From NCBI GenBank assembly GCA_021325355.1, contig JAJPHI010000019.1, positions 62,001-126,000 on the forward strand: a stretch of 64,000 bases of DNA. The letters are read 5' to 3'. This DNA comes from Pseudomonadota bacterium. Lineage in GTDB: Bacteria; Desulfobacterota; Binatia; Binatales; Binataceae. The notes under the pieces were generated by a model. The model saw nothing but the letters and a program-made list of their open reading frames with translations, was not told the origin of the DNA and did no database searches. Positions 24,880-34,928 of this stretch are shown piece by piece. Position 1 is the first letter of the stretch; every line of letters begins with the position of its first letter. Both the position numbers and the translations under genes were made by a program.

Positions 24880-26208
24880 GTGCGCAGAGAAACGATCGCA
24901 ATACATGGCGGCTACATGGTTGATCCGACCACGCGCGCCGTGGCGGTGCCGATTTACCAGACGGTCGCCTATGCCTTTGACAGCGCGGAACATGGCGCCG
25001 CGTTGTTTAATCTCGAGACACCCGGCCATCGCTACGGTCGGATCAGCAATCCGACCAACGATGTGCTGGAAGCTCGGGTGGCGGAGCTCGAAGGCGGTAT
25101 CGGCGCGCTGAGCGTCGCCACCGGCCAGGCCGCCTTGCACTTTGCCGTCCTGAACCTGGTCGAGCACGGCAAAAATCTCGTCTCGGTGCCGCAGCTCTAC
25201 GGCACGACGTACACCCTGTTCGCGAACATTCTGCCGCAACTGGGCATCACGGTGCGCTTTGCCGAATCGGCCGAACCGGCGGCGATCGCCCGCCTTATCG
25301 ATGACGACACCCGCGGGATCTTCTGTGAGAGTGTCGGCAATCCTGCCGGCAATATCTGCGATATTGAAGCGCTGGCCGAGGTCGCCCATCGGCACGCGAT
25401 GCCGCTTTTGGTGGACAACACGGTGGCGACGCCAATCCTGCTGCGACCGTTTGAATATGGCGCCGACATCCTGATTCATTCGTTGACGAAGTTCCTGGGC
25501 GGGCACGGCACCACGCTCGGCGGCATTATCGTCGATAGCGGTCGGTTTCCGTGGGCCGAGCAGGCCGACCGCTACCCGATGTTCAGTCAGCCGGACCCCT
25601 CCTATCATGGCTTGATCTATACCGATCATTTCGGCGCGGCCGCCTATATCGGACGCTGTCGCAGCGTCTATCAGCGCAATATGGGGTCGGTGCTACCGCC
25701 GCTCAGCGCCTTTCTGCTGCTCCAGGGAATCGAAAAGCTGGCGCTGCGGATTGAACGGCACGTCGAGAATGCGCGGCGGGTGGCGGAATTTCTCCGCGAC
25801 GACCGCCGCGTCCAATGGGTTAATTACGTCGGCTTCCCGGACAATCCTTATTACCCGCTGGCGCAGAAGTACTTGAACGGCCGGGCCTGTTCGCTGATCA
25901 CCTTCGGAGTCCGCGGCGGCTTTGACGGCGGATGCCACTTTTATAATGCCCTTAAGCTGATCAAGCGGCTGGTCAACCTCGGCGACGCGAAGTCGCTCGC
26001 CTGTCATCCGGCGTCGACGACGCATCGCCAGATGACCCCGGCCGAGCAGCTCAAGGCCGGGGTCACGCCCGACACGATCCGGCTGAGCGTCGGGATCGAG
26101 CACGTCGACGATATCATCGAAGACCTTGATCAGGCGCTCGAGGCCTGTGAGCGGGTTGCCGCGCCCAGCGACAACGGTATCGCCGGCGCCGCCCGAAGCG
26201 CCCAATGA
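24880..26208 (+). CDS. metY: O-acetylhomoserine sulfhydrylase-type Cys/Met metabolism PLP enzyme
   Basis: A 442-residue member of the gamma-family of PLP enzymes. RRETIAIHGGYMVDPTTRAV and AVPIYQTVAYAFDSAEHGAA open the fold, YGRISNPTNDVLEARVAELE follows, and the PLP lysine sits in IHSLTKFLGGHGTTLGG (about residue 205). The length and the SLACHPASTTHRQM segment favour O-acetylhomoserine (thiol)-lyase over cystathionine synthase. It would replace the acyl group of O-acylhomoserine with sulfide or another thiol to give homocysteine or an analogue. Start is GTG with GGGAG upstream. It overlaps the next gene, a homoserine O-acyltransferase homologue that would supply the substrate. The pair could be ordinary methionine synthesis or a specialised supply for this locus. 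Confidence 0.9.
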   Translation: MRRETIAIHGGYMVDPTTRAVAVPIYQTVAYAFDSAEHGAALFNLETPGHRYGRISNPTNDVLEARVAELEGGIGALSVATGQAALHFAVLNLVEHGKNLVSVPQLYGTTYTLFANILPQLGITVRFAESAEPAAIARLIDDDTRGIFCESVGNPAGNICDIEALAEVAHRHAMPLLVDNTVATPILLRPFEYGADILIHSLTKFLGGHGTTLGGIIVDSGRFPWAEQADRYPMFSQPDPSYHGLIYTDHFGAAAYIGRCRSVYQRNMGSVLPPLSAFLLLQGIEKLALRIERHVENARRVAEFLRDDRRVQWVNYVGFPDNPYYPLAQKYLNGRACSLITFGVRGGFDGGCHFYNALKLIKRLVNLGDAKSLACHPASTTHRQMTPAEQLKAGVTPDTIRLSVGIEHVDDIIEDLDQALEACERVAAPSDNGIAGAARSAQ

Positions 26209-27176
26209 ACGTCGCGGTCGAAAGCTCGCGAAATGTGTCTCATCGTGGCGGGACGATCGTTATCGGGCTGGTGAACAACATGCCGGACGCCGCGCTGCAG
26301 GCGACCGAGCAACAATTTTACGAGCTGCTCGCGGCAGCCGCGGGCGATCGCCCATTCTGCCTGCGCTATTTCACGCTGCCGGAAATTCCGCGTGGTGAAG
26401 CCGTCCGCGCTCGTCTCCGCGACCTTTACGAATCGTTGAGCGCCTTGTGGACAAGCCCGTTCGACGGTCTCATCGTTACCGGCACGGAGCCGCGCGCCGA
26501 TGAGCTATCTCAGGAACCTTATTGGGATTCGCTGCGACGGCTGATCGACTGGAGCGCGAGCCATACGATCTCCACGGTCTGGTCCTGCCTCGCGGCCCAC
26601 GCTGCGGTGCTGCATCTCGACGGCATTCGACGACGGCGCCTGGCGCAGAAACTGTCGGGGGTATTCCTGTGTGAGCGTCGCCGCGATCATCGACTCGCGG
26701 CCGGCGGCGGCGCGGTGTGGAGCGTGCCGCATTCGCGCTACAACGACCTCCCGCTCGGCGCGCTCGAGCACGCGGGTTACTGCGTGCTGTCGAGCTCAGC
26801 CGAAGTCGGCGCCGATGCGTTTATCAAGGATCGCGGCAGCCTGGACGTCTTCTTCCAGGGGCACTTCGAGTATCAGCCCGATACCCTGTTGCGCGAGTAT
26901 CGCCGCGACGTTGCGCGATATCTTGCGGGGCATCGCGACGATTATCCCGAGATGCCGCGCGGCTATTTTAGCGCTGCCGTCGCCCAGACGTTCGAGGATT
27001 TTCGACGATGCTGTCTGCGCGACCGATCCGAGAATCTGCTGAAAGCCTTTCCCCGTGTGGAAGCGGCTCCCAACCTAGGCTACGCCTGGCGCGGCCCGGC
27101 GGTGCGCATTTACGCGAACTGGCTCGAGTACCTGGCGGAGCGCAAGGGGCAAGACGCCGGTGCGCGCGCCCGCTGA
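26205..27176 (+). CDS. metA: Homoserine O-acyltransferase (MetA family)
   Basis: A 323-residue protein of the MetA class, which moves an acetyl or succinyl group from CoA to the hydroxyl of homoserine. Family landmarks are VIGLVNNMPDAALQATEQQF at the N-terminus, GLIVTGTEPRADELSQEPYW, the nucleophile in TVWSCLAAHAAVLHLDG (Cys128), and the His/Glu pair in FFQGHFEYQPDTLLREY. It differs from the E. coli enzyme in its shorter start and several loops, so acyl donor and acceptor (homoserine or serine) are uncertain. The start ATG overlaps the metY stop (ATGA) and the decarboxylase begins 9 bp after it, placing all three in one operon. Confidence 0.88.
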   Translation: MNVAVESSRNVSHRGGTIVIGLVNNMPDAALQATEQQFYELLAAAAGDRPFCLRYFTLPEIPRGEAVRARLRDLYESLSALWTSPFDGLIVTGTEPRADELSQEPYWDSLRRLIDWSASHTISTVWSCLAAHAAVLHLDGIRRRRLAQKLSGVFLCERRRDHRLAAGGGAVWSVPHSRYNDLPLGALEHAGYCVLSSSAEVGADAFIKDRGSLDVFFQGHFEYQPDTLLREYRRDVARYLAGHRDDYPEMPRGYFSAAVAQTFEDFRRCCLRDRSENLLKAFPRVEAAPNLGYAWRGPAVRIYANWLEYLAERKGQDAGARAR

Positions 27177-27185
27177 AGCGCTGAA

Positions 27186-28631
27186 ATGAAACCCTCGATG
27201 CCGGCCCCGCAGACAGCGCTCTTTCCACCGGCCGCTGAGCGGCTGCGCTGCGACGATCTTTTGACCCGCGCATTGGAACAGGCCAGGGAGCGGATTCGGC
27301 AGGGATCGGTGGTACCGACACCTGACCGATCGGCGTTCGCGCAGGAACTGACGGAGTTCGATTTCCAGCGGCCGCGTCCTCTCGACGAGGTGCTGAAGTG
27401 GACGACTGCGAGCCTCGAGTGCGGACTCGTCCACGTCACCCATCCGCGGTATTTCGGGCTTTTCAATCCGGCGCCGACCTTTCCCGCGGCCTGTGCGGAT
27501 CGGATCGCCGCGACCTTCAACCCGCAACTTGCGACCGCGACCACCTCGCCCGCGGCGGTCGCGATTGAAGCGCATGTGATTCGCGCAGTGGCGCAGCGCG
27601 CCGGATTACCGTCCGACGCCATCGGGCATTTCACCAGCGGCGGATCGGAAGCAAACTACACCGCGCTCATCTGTGCCTTGACCCGCGCGAACGAGCGCTT
27701 TGCGCGCGACGGCGCGCGGGCCTTCGCGGGTCCGCCGGTATTTTACGTATCGCGCGAAAGTCATCTGGCATGGCTCAAGATTGCCCATCAGGCCGGCGTC
27801 GGACGCGCCGCCGTGCGCCTGGTCGCCACCGACGGCTGTGGTCGGATGGCGGTCGAGGCGCTCCGTGCCGCGCTGCTTGACGATCGCGCAAACGGCTGCG
27901 TGCCGGTCATGGTCGCGGCGACGGCGGGCACCACTAACGCCGGCATGATCGATCCACTGCTGCCCTGCTTCGAAATCGCGCGCGCCAATGATCTCTGGTT
28001 CCACGTTGACGCCGCCTGGGGAGGAGCGGTGATCGCATCGGATCACCGACGCGCGGTCCTGGAGGGCATCGGGCTGGCGGACTCGATCACCATCGACGCG
28101 CATAAGTGGTTCGCCACCACGATGGGCTGTGGGATGTTTATCACCCGGCATGCGCCGATCCTGACCGCGGCTTTTCACGTCACCGCCGGGTTCATGCCGT
28201 CAAACAACCCGGGACTGGATCCTTACGTAACCTCGGCGCAGTGGTCGCGGCGTTTCCTCGGTTTGCGCCTGTTCCTGTCGCTGGCGGTCGCCGGATGGGC
28301 GGGTTATGGCGATCACGTTGATCGTTCCATCGCTCTTGCCGAGATGCTGAAGCAGGAGCTCGAGGCGCGCGGATGGAAGATTGCCAACGACTCGCCACTC
28401 GCGGTGCTATGCGTCACGCCACCATCGGGTGACCCGCGAGCGCTCGTCGCCGAGATCGTCGCGAGCGGCAGGGCCTGGGTTGCCGCGACCCGGTTCGAGG
28501 ACCGCGACGTCATCCGGGTCTGCATCAGCAATGGCGAGACGACCGCCGAAGACGTCGCGATACTCATAACGGCGCTGGAACATGCGGCGGCGCGATCCGC
28601 GTCGAAGCCCGTGCCGGAGCGTTCGGTATGA
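27186..28631 (+). CDS. PLP-dependent L-amino-acid decarboxylase (group II)
   Basis: A 481-residue group II decarboxylase of the aromatic-amino-acid/glutamate type. GLVHVTHPRYFGLFNPAPTF and GHFTSGGSEANYTALICAL are the substrate-entry and PLP-phosphate motifs. FHVDAAWGGAVIASD carries the PLP-stacking and aspartate region, and ITIDAHKWFATTMGCGMFI holds the Schiff-base lysine (about residue 306). Members convert Trp, Tyr, Phe, Val, Glu or Asp to the amine, and the specificity is not readable here. It is the last gene of the carrier-adenylating-metYA set. An amine product could be a building block for the carrier-bound product or a substituent for the polysaccharide. Confidence 0.9.
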   Translation: MKPSMPAPQTALFPPAAERLRCDDLLTRALEQARERIRQGSVVPTPDRSAFAQELTEFDFQRPRPLDEVLKWTTASLECGLVHVTHPRYFGLFNPAPTFPAACADRIAATFNPQLATATTSPAAVAIEAHVIRAVAQRAGLPSDAIGHFTSGGSEANYTALICALTRANERFARDGARAFAGPPVFYVSRESHLAWLKIAHQAGVGRAAVRLVATDGCGRMAVEALRAALLDDRANGCVPVMVAATAGTTNAGMIDPLLPCFEIARANDLWFHVDAAWGGAVIASDHRRAVLEGIGLADSITIDAHKWFATTMGCGMFITRHAPILTAAFHVTAGFMPSNNPGLDPYVTSAQWSRRFLGLRLFLSLAVAGWAGYGDHVDRSIALAEMLKQELEARGWKIANDSPLAVLCVTPPSGDPRALVAEIVASGRAWVAATRFEDRDVIRVCISNGETTAEDVAILITALEHAAARSASKPVPERSV

Positions 28632-28757
28632 TGACCACGCGACCTGCCAGCCACGGCGAATCGCTGGCTGACTTTGCCAAATTCGCACACACCGCCGGGT
28701 CCGGTGCCAAATCGCGCGGTCGAAACGAAAGTGCTTCAGCGGGACGGGACTAGCAAA

Positions 28758-29450
28758 GTGACGCGTCCACCGACCAAGCCCGAGCCCAACGACTGGTTCT
28801 GGATGGGCGCGGCGTTTGCCGGATCGTTCGCCCTGGCCCTGCTTGCTGTCACCATCCACGGTGTCAACTTCAAGAGCCTTATCCTGGCGCTTCGGCTGAC
28901 CGGACGCTGGTCATTCCTCCCGTTCTGGCTCGCCTATGCAGGTGGTGCGATGGCGACCCTTTTCGGACGGACCTTCGTGCCATTAGCCAACCGGCGGCGT
29001 CAATTCGGGCTGGCGTACGCCGCCGCTCTATCCGGCCATCTTGGCCTGATTGCCATCTTCTATTTGCGAGCTTCCCATCTGCCGCTCTCCGGAAAACTAT
29101 TGTTCTTCTTTCTTACGGCGGCGTGCTGGACCTACGTTCTGACGCTCTTTTCATTCGGCGGTCTGGCGGCGAAGCTGGGCGCGGCGAACTGGCGTGCCCT
29201 GCGATTTGTAGGAATGAACTACATCTTGTATGCCTTCTGGTCCGACTTCGGGCCGGCGACCTTTCATCCGGGCACATCCGACACCCTTGTTCACACGCTC
29301 GCGTATACGCCGTTCGCCCTGATGGCACTCGCGGCGCCTCTTCTGGCCGTCGGTGCGTTCGTCGTTAGGCGCTGGCGAACGTCGCGGACCGGGCACGCGC
29401 CATCCGCTGACACCCTCGCGACGGATCGCTCCGAGGCGCGCGCAAGCTGA
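28758..29450 (+). CDS. Multi-pass membrane protein, ferric-reductase-like transmembrane domain
   Basis: About 230 residues with roughly six hydrophobic segments (for example WMGAAFAGSFALALLAVTIH, LAYAGGAMATLFG, YAAALSGHLGLIAIFYL, LLFFFLTAACWTYVLTLFSF and LMALAAPLLAVGAFVV). RRRQFGLAYAAALSGHLGLI resembles the heme-binding helix of MsrQ/ferric-reductase-like domains, with the His as possible heme ligand. GTG at 28758 with GGGACGGG upstream is preferred over TTG at 28674, but either is possible. It follows the decarboxylase by about 130 bp on the same strand and converges on the rhamnose operon. Function beyond a membrane redox or heme role is not supported. Confidence 0.6.
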   Translation: MTRPPTKPEPNDWFWMGAAFAGSFALALLAVTIHGVNFKSLILALRLTGRWSFLPFWLAYAGGAMATLFGRTFVPLANRRRQFGLAYAAALSGHLGLIAIFYLRASHLPLSGKLLFFFLTAACWTYVLTLFSFGGLAAKLGAANWRALRFVGMNYILYAFWSDFGPATFHPGTSDTLVHTLAYTPFALMALAAPLLAVGAFVVRRWRTSRTGHAPSADTLATDRSEARAS

Positions 29451-29532
29451 GCACGAGCGCCGCGCCCCGCCACCTCTTCGGATTCGGCGGATCGCCGACG
29501 TGACGCTTACCCCGAGCCAGCTCGTCAAAATG

Positions 29533-30356
29533 TCAGAGCTCGAGCGAGCCCCGTGCGAATTCCGCGACGCCCTCCTGCCATCGGGGCAGTTCGATGCGCG
29601 GATCCTGGATGGTGGTGAGCACGCTGTATCGAGGCCGTGCCGCCAGAGTGGCGAAGGTGCTGGCCGCCACCGGTAAAGGCTCGTCGAGGCCTAAGTTTCG
29701 GCACATCTCGCGCACCAGTTCCCAGCGACTGGCGCCACCCGCGCCGGCGAAGTGATAGGTACCCCACGCTTCGGTGACGATCAGCCGGGTAATCGCTTCG
29801 GCCAGATGCGGGGCGTAAGTCGGCGAGCCGAATTGATCGTCGGCGACACGAAGGCGCTCGTTCGCCGCCCGCACCCGCATCGTGTTGAGGAAGTTGCGGC
29901 CGCCTTCCCAGTAGAGCCAGGCCGTACGCACGACATAATGCCGCCGGCTTAAGACCCGCACTGCCTCCTCGCCGGCGAGTTTGCTCGCGCCGTAGACTGA
30001 CAGCGGGCGGGTCAGATCGAACTCATGATAGGGTCGCCCCAGGGTGCCATCGAATACATAGTCGGTAGACACATGGAGGAGCGGAATTTTGGCGGCCGCG
30101 GTCACGATCGCAAGATTGCGCGGTCCCAGCGCGTTGATGGCGTACGCTTCGTGCACGCGACGCTCGGCGTCGTCAACCAGGTTGAACGCCGCGGCGTTAA
30201 TCACGAGGTCTGGCTGATGCTGAGAAACCGCCTGGCGCACCTGCTCGAGGCGCGTGATATCGAGAGCGGCATGCTCCAATCCAATCAGGTCGTGACTCGC
30301 CAACGAGCGCATCAGGCAGCGCCCGAGCTGGCCGCCCGCGCCGGCGATGAGAATCT

Positions 30357-30360
<4 letters not shown>
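29533..30360 (-). CDS. rmlD: dTDP-4-dehydrorhamnose reductase
   Basis: A 275-residue short-chain-type reductase that performs the last step of dTDP-L-rhamnose synthesis. The start KILIAGAGGQLGRCLMRSLA has the NAD(P)-binding G-x-x-G-x-x-G pattern, and VYGASKLAGEEAV carries the Tyr and Lys of the catalytic Y-x3-K. VSTDYVFDG is another family landmark. GTG at 30360 overlaps the rmlC stop (GTGA), placing it as the fourth gene of rmlBACD. The rhamnose produced would be a donor sugar for the glycosyltransferases of this EPS locus or for O-antigen. Confidence 0.95.
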
Positions 30361-30920
<560 letters not shown>

Positions 30921-30921
30921 C

Positions 30922-31824
30922 TCAACCCTCCGGCTCGACCAGCCGCCTCAGGTACTGGCCATAGCCGCTGTTGCCCATCGTCTCGGCGATCCGCAAAACG
31001 TCGCGGCCACTGATGTATCCCATGCGCCAGGCGATCTCTTCGAGGCAGGCGACCTTGAGTCCCTGCCGTTCTTCGATCGCCTGGATGAAATTCGCCGCCT
31101 GCATCAACGCCTCGTGCGTGCCGGTATCAAGCCAGGCAATTCCGCGCCCCATTTTTTCGACCCGCAGAGCGCCCGCGCAGAGATACGACAGATTGAGGTC
31201 AGTAATTTCAAGTTCGCCGCGCGGCGACGGTTTCAATCTGGCGGCGCGGTCGCAGACGCTGGCATCGTAGAAATAGAGGCCGGTGACAGCGTAAGCGCTC
31301 CTGGGGCGCAAAGGCTTCTCCTCGATGCTCACTGCGCGACCCGCCGCGTCGAGCTCGACGACCCCATAGCGCTCCGGATCCCTGACCCGGTAGCCGAATA
31401 CCGTCGCACCTTCACGACGGCTGGTCGCGCGTTGCAAAAGTTCAGGGATGCCGTGACCGTAGAAGATATTATCGCCCAGCGCCAACGCCACGTTGCGGCC
31501 GTCAATGAACTCGCGACCAATCAAGAACGCCTGCGCGATGCCCTCCGGACGCGGCTGAACGGCATAATGGAAGCTCACCCCAAGATCTTCCCCGGTGCCA
31601 AGCAGACGGCGAAAACTCTGCTGCTCGTGCGGGGCATTGATAATCAGAAACTCGCGAATTCCAGCCAGCATCAGCGTCGCCAGCGGATAGTAGATCATCG
31701 GCTTGTCGTACACCGGCGCCAACTGCTTCGAGATCGCTCGTGTCACCGGATAGAGCCGTGTGCCCGAGCCTCCCGCCAGGATGATTCCCTTCCACTCCGG
31801 GGGTCGCTCCGCGATAAGGCTCAT
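30922..31824 (-). CDS. rmlA: Glucose-1-phosphate thymidylyltransferase
   Basis: A 300-residue nucleotidyltransferase that makes dTDP-glucose. The N-terminal activation loop reads [20 protein letters not shown], followed by [35 protein letters not shown] holds the metal site and [11 protein letters not shown] the sugar-binding Glu-Lys-Pro. The length and sequence fit the RmlA group rather than GalU. ATG at 31824 overlaps the rmlB stop (ATGA). It commits glucose-1-phosphate to rhamnose and is normally feedback-inhibited by dTDP-rhamnose (family knowledge). Confidence 0.95.
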   Translation of the reverse strand: MSLIAERPPEWKGIILAGGSGTRLYPVTRAISKQLAPVYDKPMIYYPLATLMLAGIREFLIINAPHEQQSFRRLLGTGEDLGVSFHYAVQPRPEGIAQAFLIGREFIDGRNVALALGDNIFYGHGIPELLQRATSRREGATVFGYRVRDPERYGVVELDAAGRAVSIEEKPLRPRSAYAVTGLYFYDASVCDRAARLKPSPRGELEITDLNLSYLCAGALRVEKMGRGIAWLDTGTHEALMQAANFIQAIEERQGLKVACLEEIAWRMGYISGRDVLRIAETMGNSGYGQYLRRLVEPEG

Positions 31825-32963
31825 GGTTCGCCCTCGACCGCTCGCTCGTGCTCATCGACAGGCGTCGCGCGGACCGCGAGCCCGAGACGCTCACCGCCAT
31901 AGCGTCCCGCCTGCACCGCTGCGGCCCATTCCTGGTTCGCCAGGTACCATCGCACGGTTGCCCGCAAGCCCTCCTCGAGCGTGGTGCGCGGATACCAGCC
32001 GAGCTCGTCCCGGATTAAGGTGCAGTCAAGTGCGTAGCGCCGATCATGCCCCGGACGGTCTGGGACGAAAGTGATGAGGTCGGCGTAGCGATCGCACTTG
32101 CCCGGCGATGCCACCTTAGGGCGGCGCGGCGCCATCTCGTCGAGCAGCGCGCAGATCTGCCTTATCAACTCAAGATTCGTGCGCTCGCAATTGCCGCCTA
32201 TATTGTAGTTGGCGCCCGGACGGCCGCGTTCGAGCACTGCGAGCAGACCTTCGCAATGGTCCTCGACGAAGATCCAGTCGCGCACGTTAAGCCCGTCGCC
32301 GTAGATCGGGATGGGCTTGCCTGCCAGAGCCCGCTGAATTGCCAGCGGTATCAGCTTTTCCGGGTACTGGTAGTAGCCGTAATTGTTGGTGCAGTTCGTG
32401 ATTAGAACCTGCAGCCCATAGGTCTCATGATAGGCGCGCACGAAATGATCGGCGGCCGCCTTCGAGGCGGCATAGGGCGAACGCGGAGCGTAGGGAGACT
32501 TTTCGGTCGAACGAGATCCCTCCGGTAGCGAGCCGTACACTTCGTCAGTGGACACATGGAGGAAGCGAAGCTGCTCGCGCTCCGTCGCGCTAAGTTGATC
32601 GCGATAAACGCGCAGCGCCTCGAGCAGCTCAAAGGTGCCGACCACATTGGTCTCGAGAAAGCGGCGGGGGCCATCAATGGACCGATCAACATGAGTTTCG
32701 GCGGCGAAGTTAACCACCGCAGAGGGCCGTACTTCGCGCAATACGCTCAGCATCAATTCACGATCGGCGATGTCGCCGAGGATAAACCGATAACCAGGCG
32801 CGCCCTCCGCCGCCTTCAGATTGAGTCGGCTGCCGGCATAGGTGAGTTTATCCACAACGACGACCCGTCGATTGCGATCGGCGAGAGCCAGTCGAACAAA
32901 ATTTGCGCCGATGAAGCCCGCTCCGCCGGCAACCAGGATCACCTTCGTGAAGTCACGGCTCAT
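31821..32963 (-). CDS. rmlB: dTDP-glucose 4,6-dehydratase
   Basis: About 380 residues, an extended short-chain dehydrogenase. [20 protein letters not shown] binds [23 protein letters not shown] and [12 protein letters not shown] are dehydratase signatures, and [13 protein letters not shown] holds the catalytic Tyr-Lys. It is longer than usual by a C-terminal tail (about 30 residues past the conserved end). ATG at 32963, preceded by GGTGG, is chosen over TTG at 32978. As the first gene of rmlBACD it probably carries the operon promoter in the A+T-rich region upstream. Confidence 0.94.
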   Translation of the reverse strand: MSRDFTKVILVAGGAGFIGANFVRLALADRNRRVVVVDKLTYAGSRLNLKAAEGAPGYRFILGDIADRELMLSVLREVRPSAVVNFAAETHVDRSIDGPRRFLETNVVGTFELLEALRVYRDQLSATEREQLRFLHVSTDEVYGSLPEGSRSTEKSPYAPRSPYAASKAAADHFVRAYHETYGLQVLITNCTNNYGYYQYPEKLIPLAIQRALAGKPIPIYGDGLNVRDWIFVEDHCEGLLAVLERGRPGANYNIGGNCERTNLELIRQICALLDEMAPRRPKVASPGKCDRYADLITFVPDRPGHDRRYALDCTLIRDELGWYPRTTLEEGLRATVRWYLANQEWAAAVQAGRYGGERLGLAVRATPVDEHERAVEGEP

Positions 32964-33453
32964 GGGCAACGCCACCAATTGTCATCGATACCAGTCCTAT
33001 TTAGGCATGTATATTCTGAAATCATTTGTTCTAAGCTATGCTTTCTATTGTCTCGAATTTGCCAGATGATGCAAGTCTTGGACAGCAATACCTTGTTTAT
33101 CCGGCCGAACTTGGTCGTTGATAGCCGATCGATCTGTTCGCGATAATCGAAGGCGGGTGTCGGGGTTTGTCGGGCCTGAAAATGGCGCGATGAAGGCCCG
33201 GTGCGGGCGATGTGCTAATCCAGGCGGTCAGAGGATCGTAATTTGATCGCTCGGCGACGCCTTGTTAGAAACAATTGGCAACACTCGATGGCAGTGGTCG
33301 CACTCGATAGTCGCTCGCTGAGTCGGGACCGATAGCTGACGTCAGCGAGGATGTACTCTGTTTTGCTCGGCGGTGCCTGGTCGCCGGCTAAAATCCGGGC
33401 GCGCCGACCAATCGCAATGCGCAACGCGCCGTGGGCGCTGAGGGAGGGCCGCG
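32964..33453. other. Divergent intergenic region between rmlB and amidase
   Basis: About 490 bp with outward-facing genes. The rml-proximal 150 bp (32985-33130) is A+T-rich and is the likely rmlBACD promoter region; no sharp -35/-10 could be fixed. The amidase-proximal part holds a perfect 12-bp palindrome (33335-33346, listed separately) and a weak stem with arms CGGGCCT at 33171 and AGGCCCG at 33194. No gene is visible. Confidence 0.5.
33335..33346. promoter_or_regulatory. Perfect 12-bp palindrome GCTGACGTCAGC
   Basis: GCTGACGTCAGC is its own reverse complement, with a TGACGTCA core. It lies about 107 bp upstream of the amidase start and about 370 bp from rmlB. The form suits a dimeric regulator (LacI, GntR or MarR type). 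The regulator is unknown and the assignment rests on symmetry alone. Confidence 0.4.
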
Positions 33454-34878
33454 ATGACTAGCTCGGACGAGCTGACAGGCCTCGACGTAGTGGCACTGGC
33501 CGATCGCATCCGCCGGCGTGAGCTCTCACCGGTCGAACTGACGGAGTCGTTCCTTCGTCGGATAGAACGACTGGATTCACGGCTTAAGTGCTATATCACG
33601 GTGACGGCGGATCAGGCGCGCGAGGCGGCGCGGCGCGCGGAAGCCGAGATCGCGGGCGGCGCCTACCGCGGACCCTGGCACGGTATCCCGATCGCGCTGA
33701 AGGACCTGTGTGCCGTCAGGGGCGTGCGCAATACCGGCGGCTCGAAGATTCTCGCCGACCAGATTGCGGCAGCGGATTGCACCGTATGGGCGCGGCTGCA
33801 GGCGGCCGGTGCCGTTTTGCTCGGCAAGCTGAACCTGCACGAATTCGCCGCCGGCCTCACCAACACCAATCAGCATTGGGGCACCTGTCGCAATCCATAT
33901 AATCTCGAGCGCATTCCGGGAGGATCGAGCGGTGGTTCGGCGGCGGCGGTCGTCGCCGGTCTCGCCGCAGCGACGATCGGCACCGATACCGGCGGTTCGA
34001 TTCGTATCCCGGCGGCTTTCTGCGGCTGCGTCGGAATAAAGCCGACCTACAGCCGCGTCAGCCGCTACGGTATCCTGCCGCTCGCCGATTCGCTCGATCA
34101 CGCCGGACCCATCACGCGCAGCGTGCGCGATGCCGCTCTGATGCTCAACGCCATCGCCGGCTACGACGCGAGCGATTCCACGTCGAGTCGCGAGCCGGTT
34201 CCGGATTATCTCGCGGCCTGCGACGGCGGTCTTGCCGCTACCCGCGTCGGCGTTATCAAGGAACTGACCACCGGCTTGAGTGCCGACGTCGCCGTGTCGT
34301 TCAACCGGGCGCTCGATCACCTGCGTAGCCGCGGCGCCGCGCTTACCGAGGTCTCGATCCCGTCGATCGCGCATATCGCTGCAATCTCGACCACGATTAC
34401 CTTCGTCGAAGCGGCCGAGTATCACGAAAGATGGCTGCGCGAGCGGCCCGACGATTACAGCGTGGACGTGCGCCGCGCCTTCGAGGCGGGGATGCTGATG
34501 CCGGCTTTGCACTACGTCCGCGCGCAGCGCGCCCGCGCCGTGATGGTCGCCGAAGCGCTGGCAGCGCTGGATCGGAACCAGGTGCTGGTGGCGCCCACCG
34601 CGGCGATTCCGGCCCCGCTCATCGATCGCGGTGCGCGCACCCTGATGCCGAACGGCGAGCCCGTCGATGTGGTCGCCAGCGTGCTGCGCTTTACGGCGCC
34701 CTTCAACGTCACGGGCCAGCCTGCGCTCGCGATTCCGACGGGACTCTCAGCAGATGGCCTGCCGCTTTCGATGCAGATTATCGGCCGACCCTTCGACGAG
34801 GCCGCGGTCTTCCGCATCGCCGCCGCCTATGAGGAAACGCGCGGCCCGCTGCCGGCGCCGACGGCGCTCGCCGCCTAG
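33454..34878 (+). CDS. Amidase-signature family hydrolase (GatA-like)
   Basis: A 474-residue amidase-signature enzyme. The catalytic Lys is in WHGIPIALKDLCAV (about residue 82), the glycine/serine-rich signature is GGSSGGSAAAVVAG (from about 155, cis-Ser), and the nucleophile Ser lies in GTDTGGSIRIPAAF (about 180). These form the Lys-Ser-Ser triad of the family, which hydrolyses carboxylic amides. It resembles GatA in length and layout. No gatB or gatC lies beside it, so a stand-alone amidase is more likely than the Glu-tRNA amidotransferase. ATG at 33454 has a strong AGGGAGGG. It is isolated between a divergent rml operon and a convergent glucosidase. Confidence 0.88.
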   Translation: MTSSDELTGLDVVALADRIRRRELSPVELTESFLRRIERLDSRLKCYITVTADQAREAARRAEAEIAGGAYRGPWHGIPIALKDLCAVRGVRNTGGSKILADQIAAADCTVWARLQAAGAVLLGKLNLHEFAAGLTNTNQHWGTCRNPYNLERIPGGSSGGSAAAVVAGLAAATIGTDTGGSIRIPAAFCGCVGIKPTYSRVSRYGILPLADSLDHAGPITRSVRDAALMLNAIAGYDASDSTSSREPVPDYLAACDGGLAATRVGVIKELTTGLSADVAVSFNRALDHLRSRGAALTEVSIPSIAHIAAISTTITFVEAAEYHERWLRERPDDYSVDVRRAFEAGMLMPALHYVRAQRARAVMVAEALAALDRNQVLVAPTAAIPAPLIDRGARTLMPNGEPVDVVASVLRFTAPFNVTGQPALAIPTGLSADGLPLSMQIIGRPFDEAAVFRIAAAYEETRGPLPAPTALAA

Positions 34879-34928
34879 CGCCGGGACCATCGGGCGTGAG
34901 TGGTGCGCCTCAGACGAGGCGCGCGCGC

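Noticed and set aside
33171-33200. Stem-loop CGGGCCT/AGGCCCG as a terminator
   Set aside because: It is 7 bp with a 16-base loop, has no U-tract and lies between divergent genes, where a terminator is not expected.
33454-34878. Glutamyl-tRNA(Gln) amidotransferase subunit A (gatA)
   Set aside because: The fold fits, but gatB and gatC are absent nearby and the context gives no support, so only an amidase-signature hydrolase is called.
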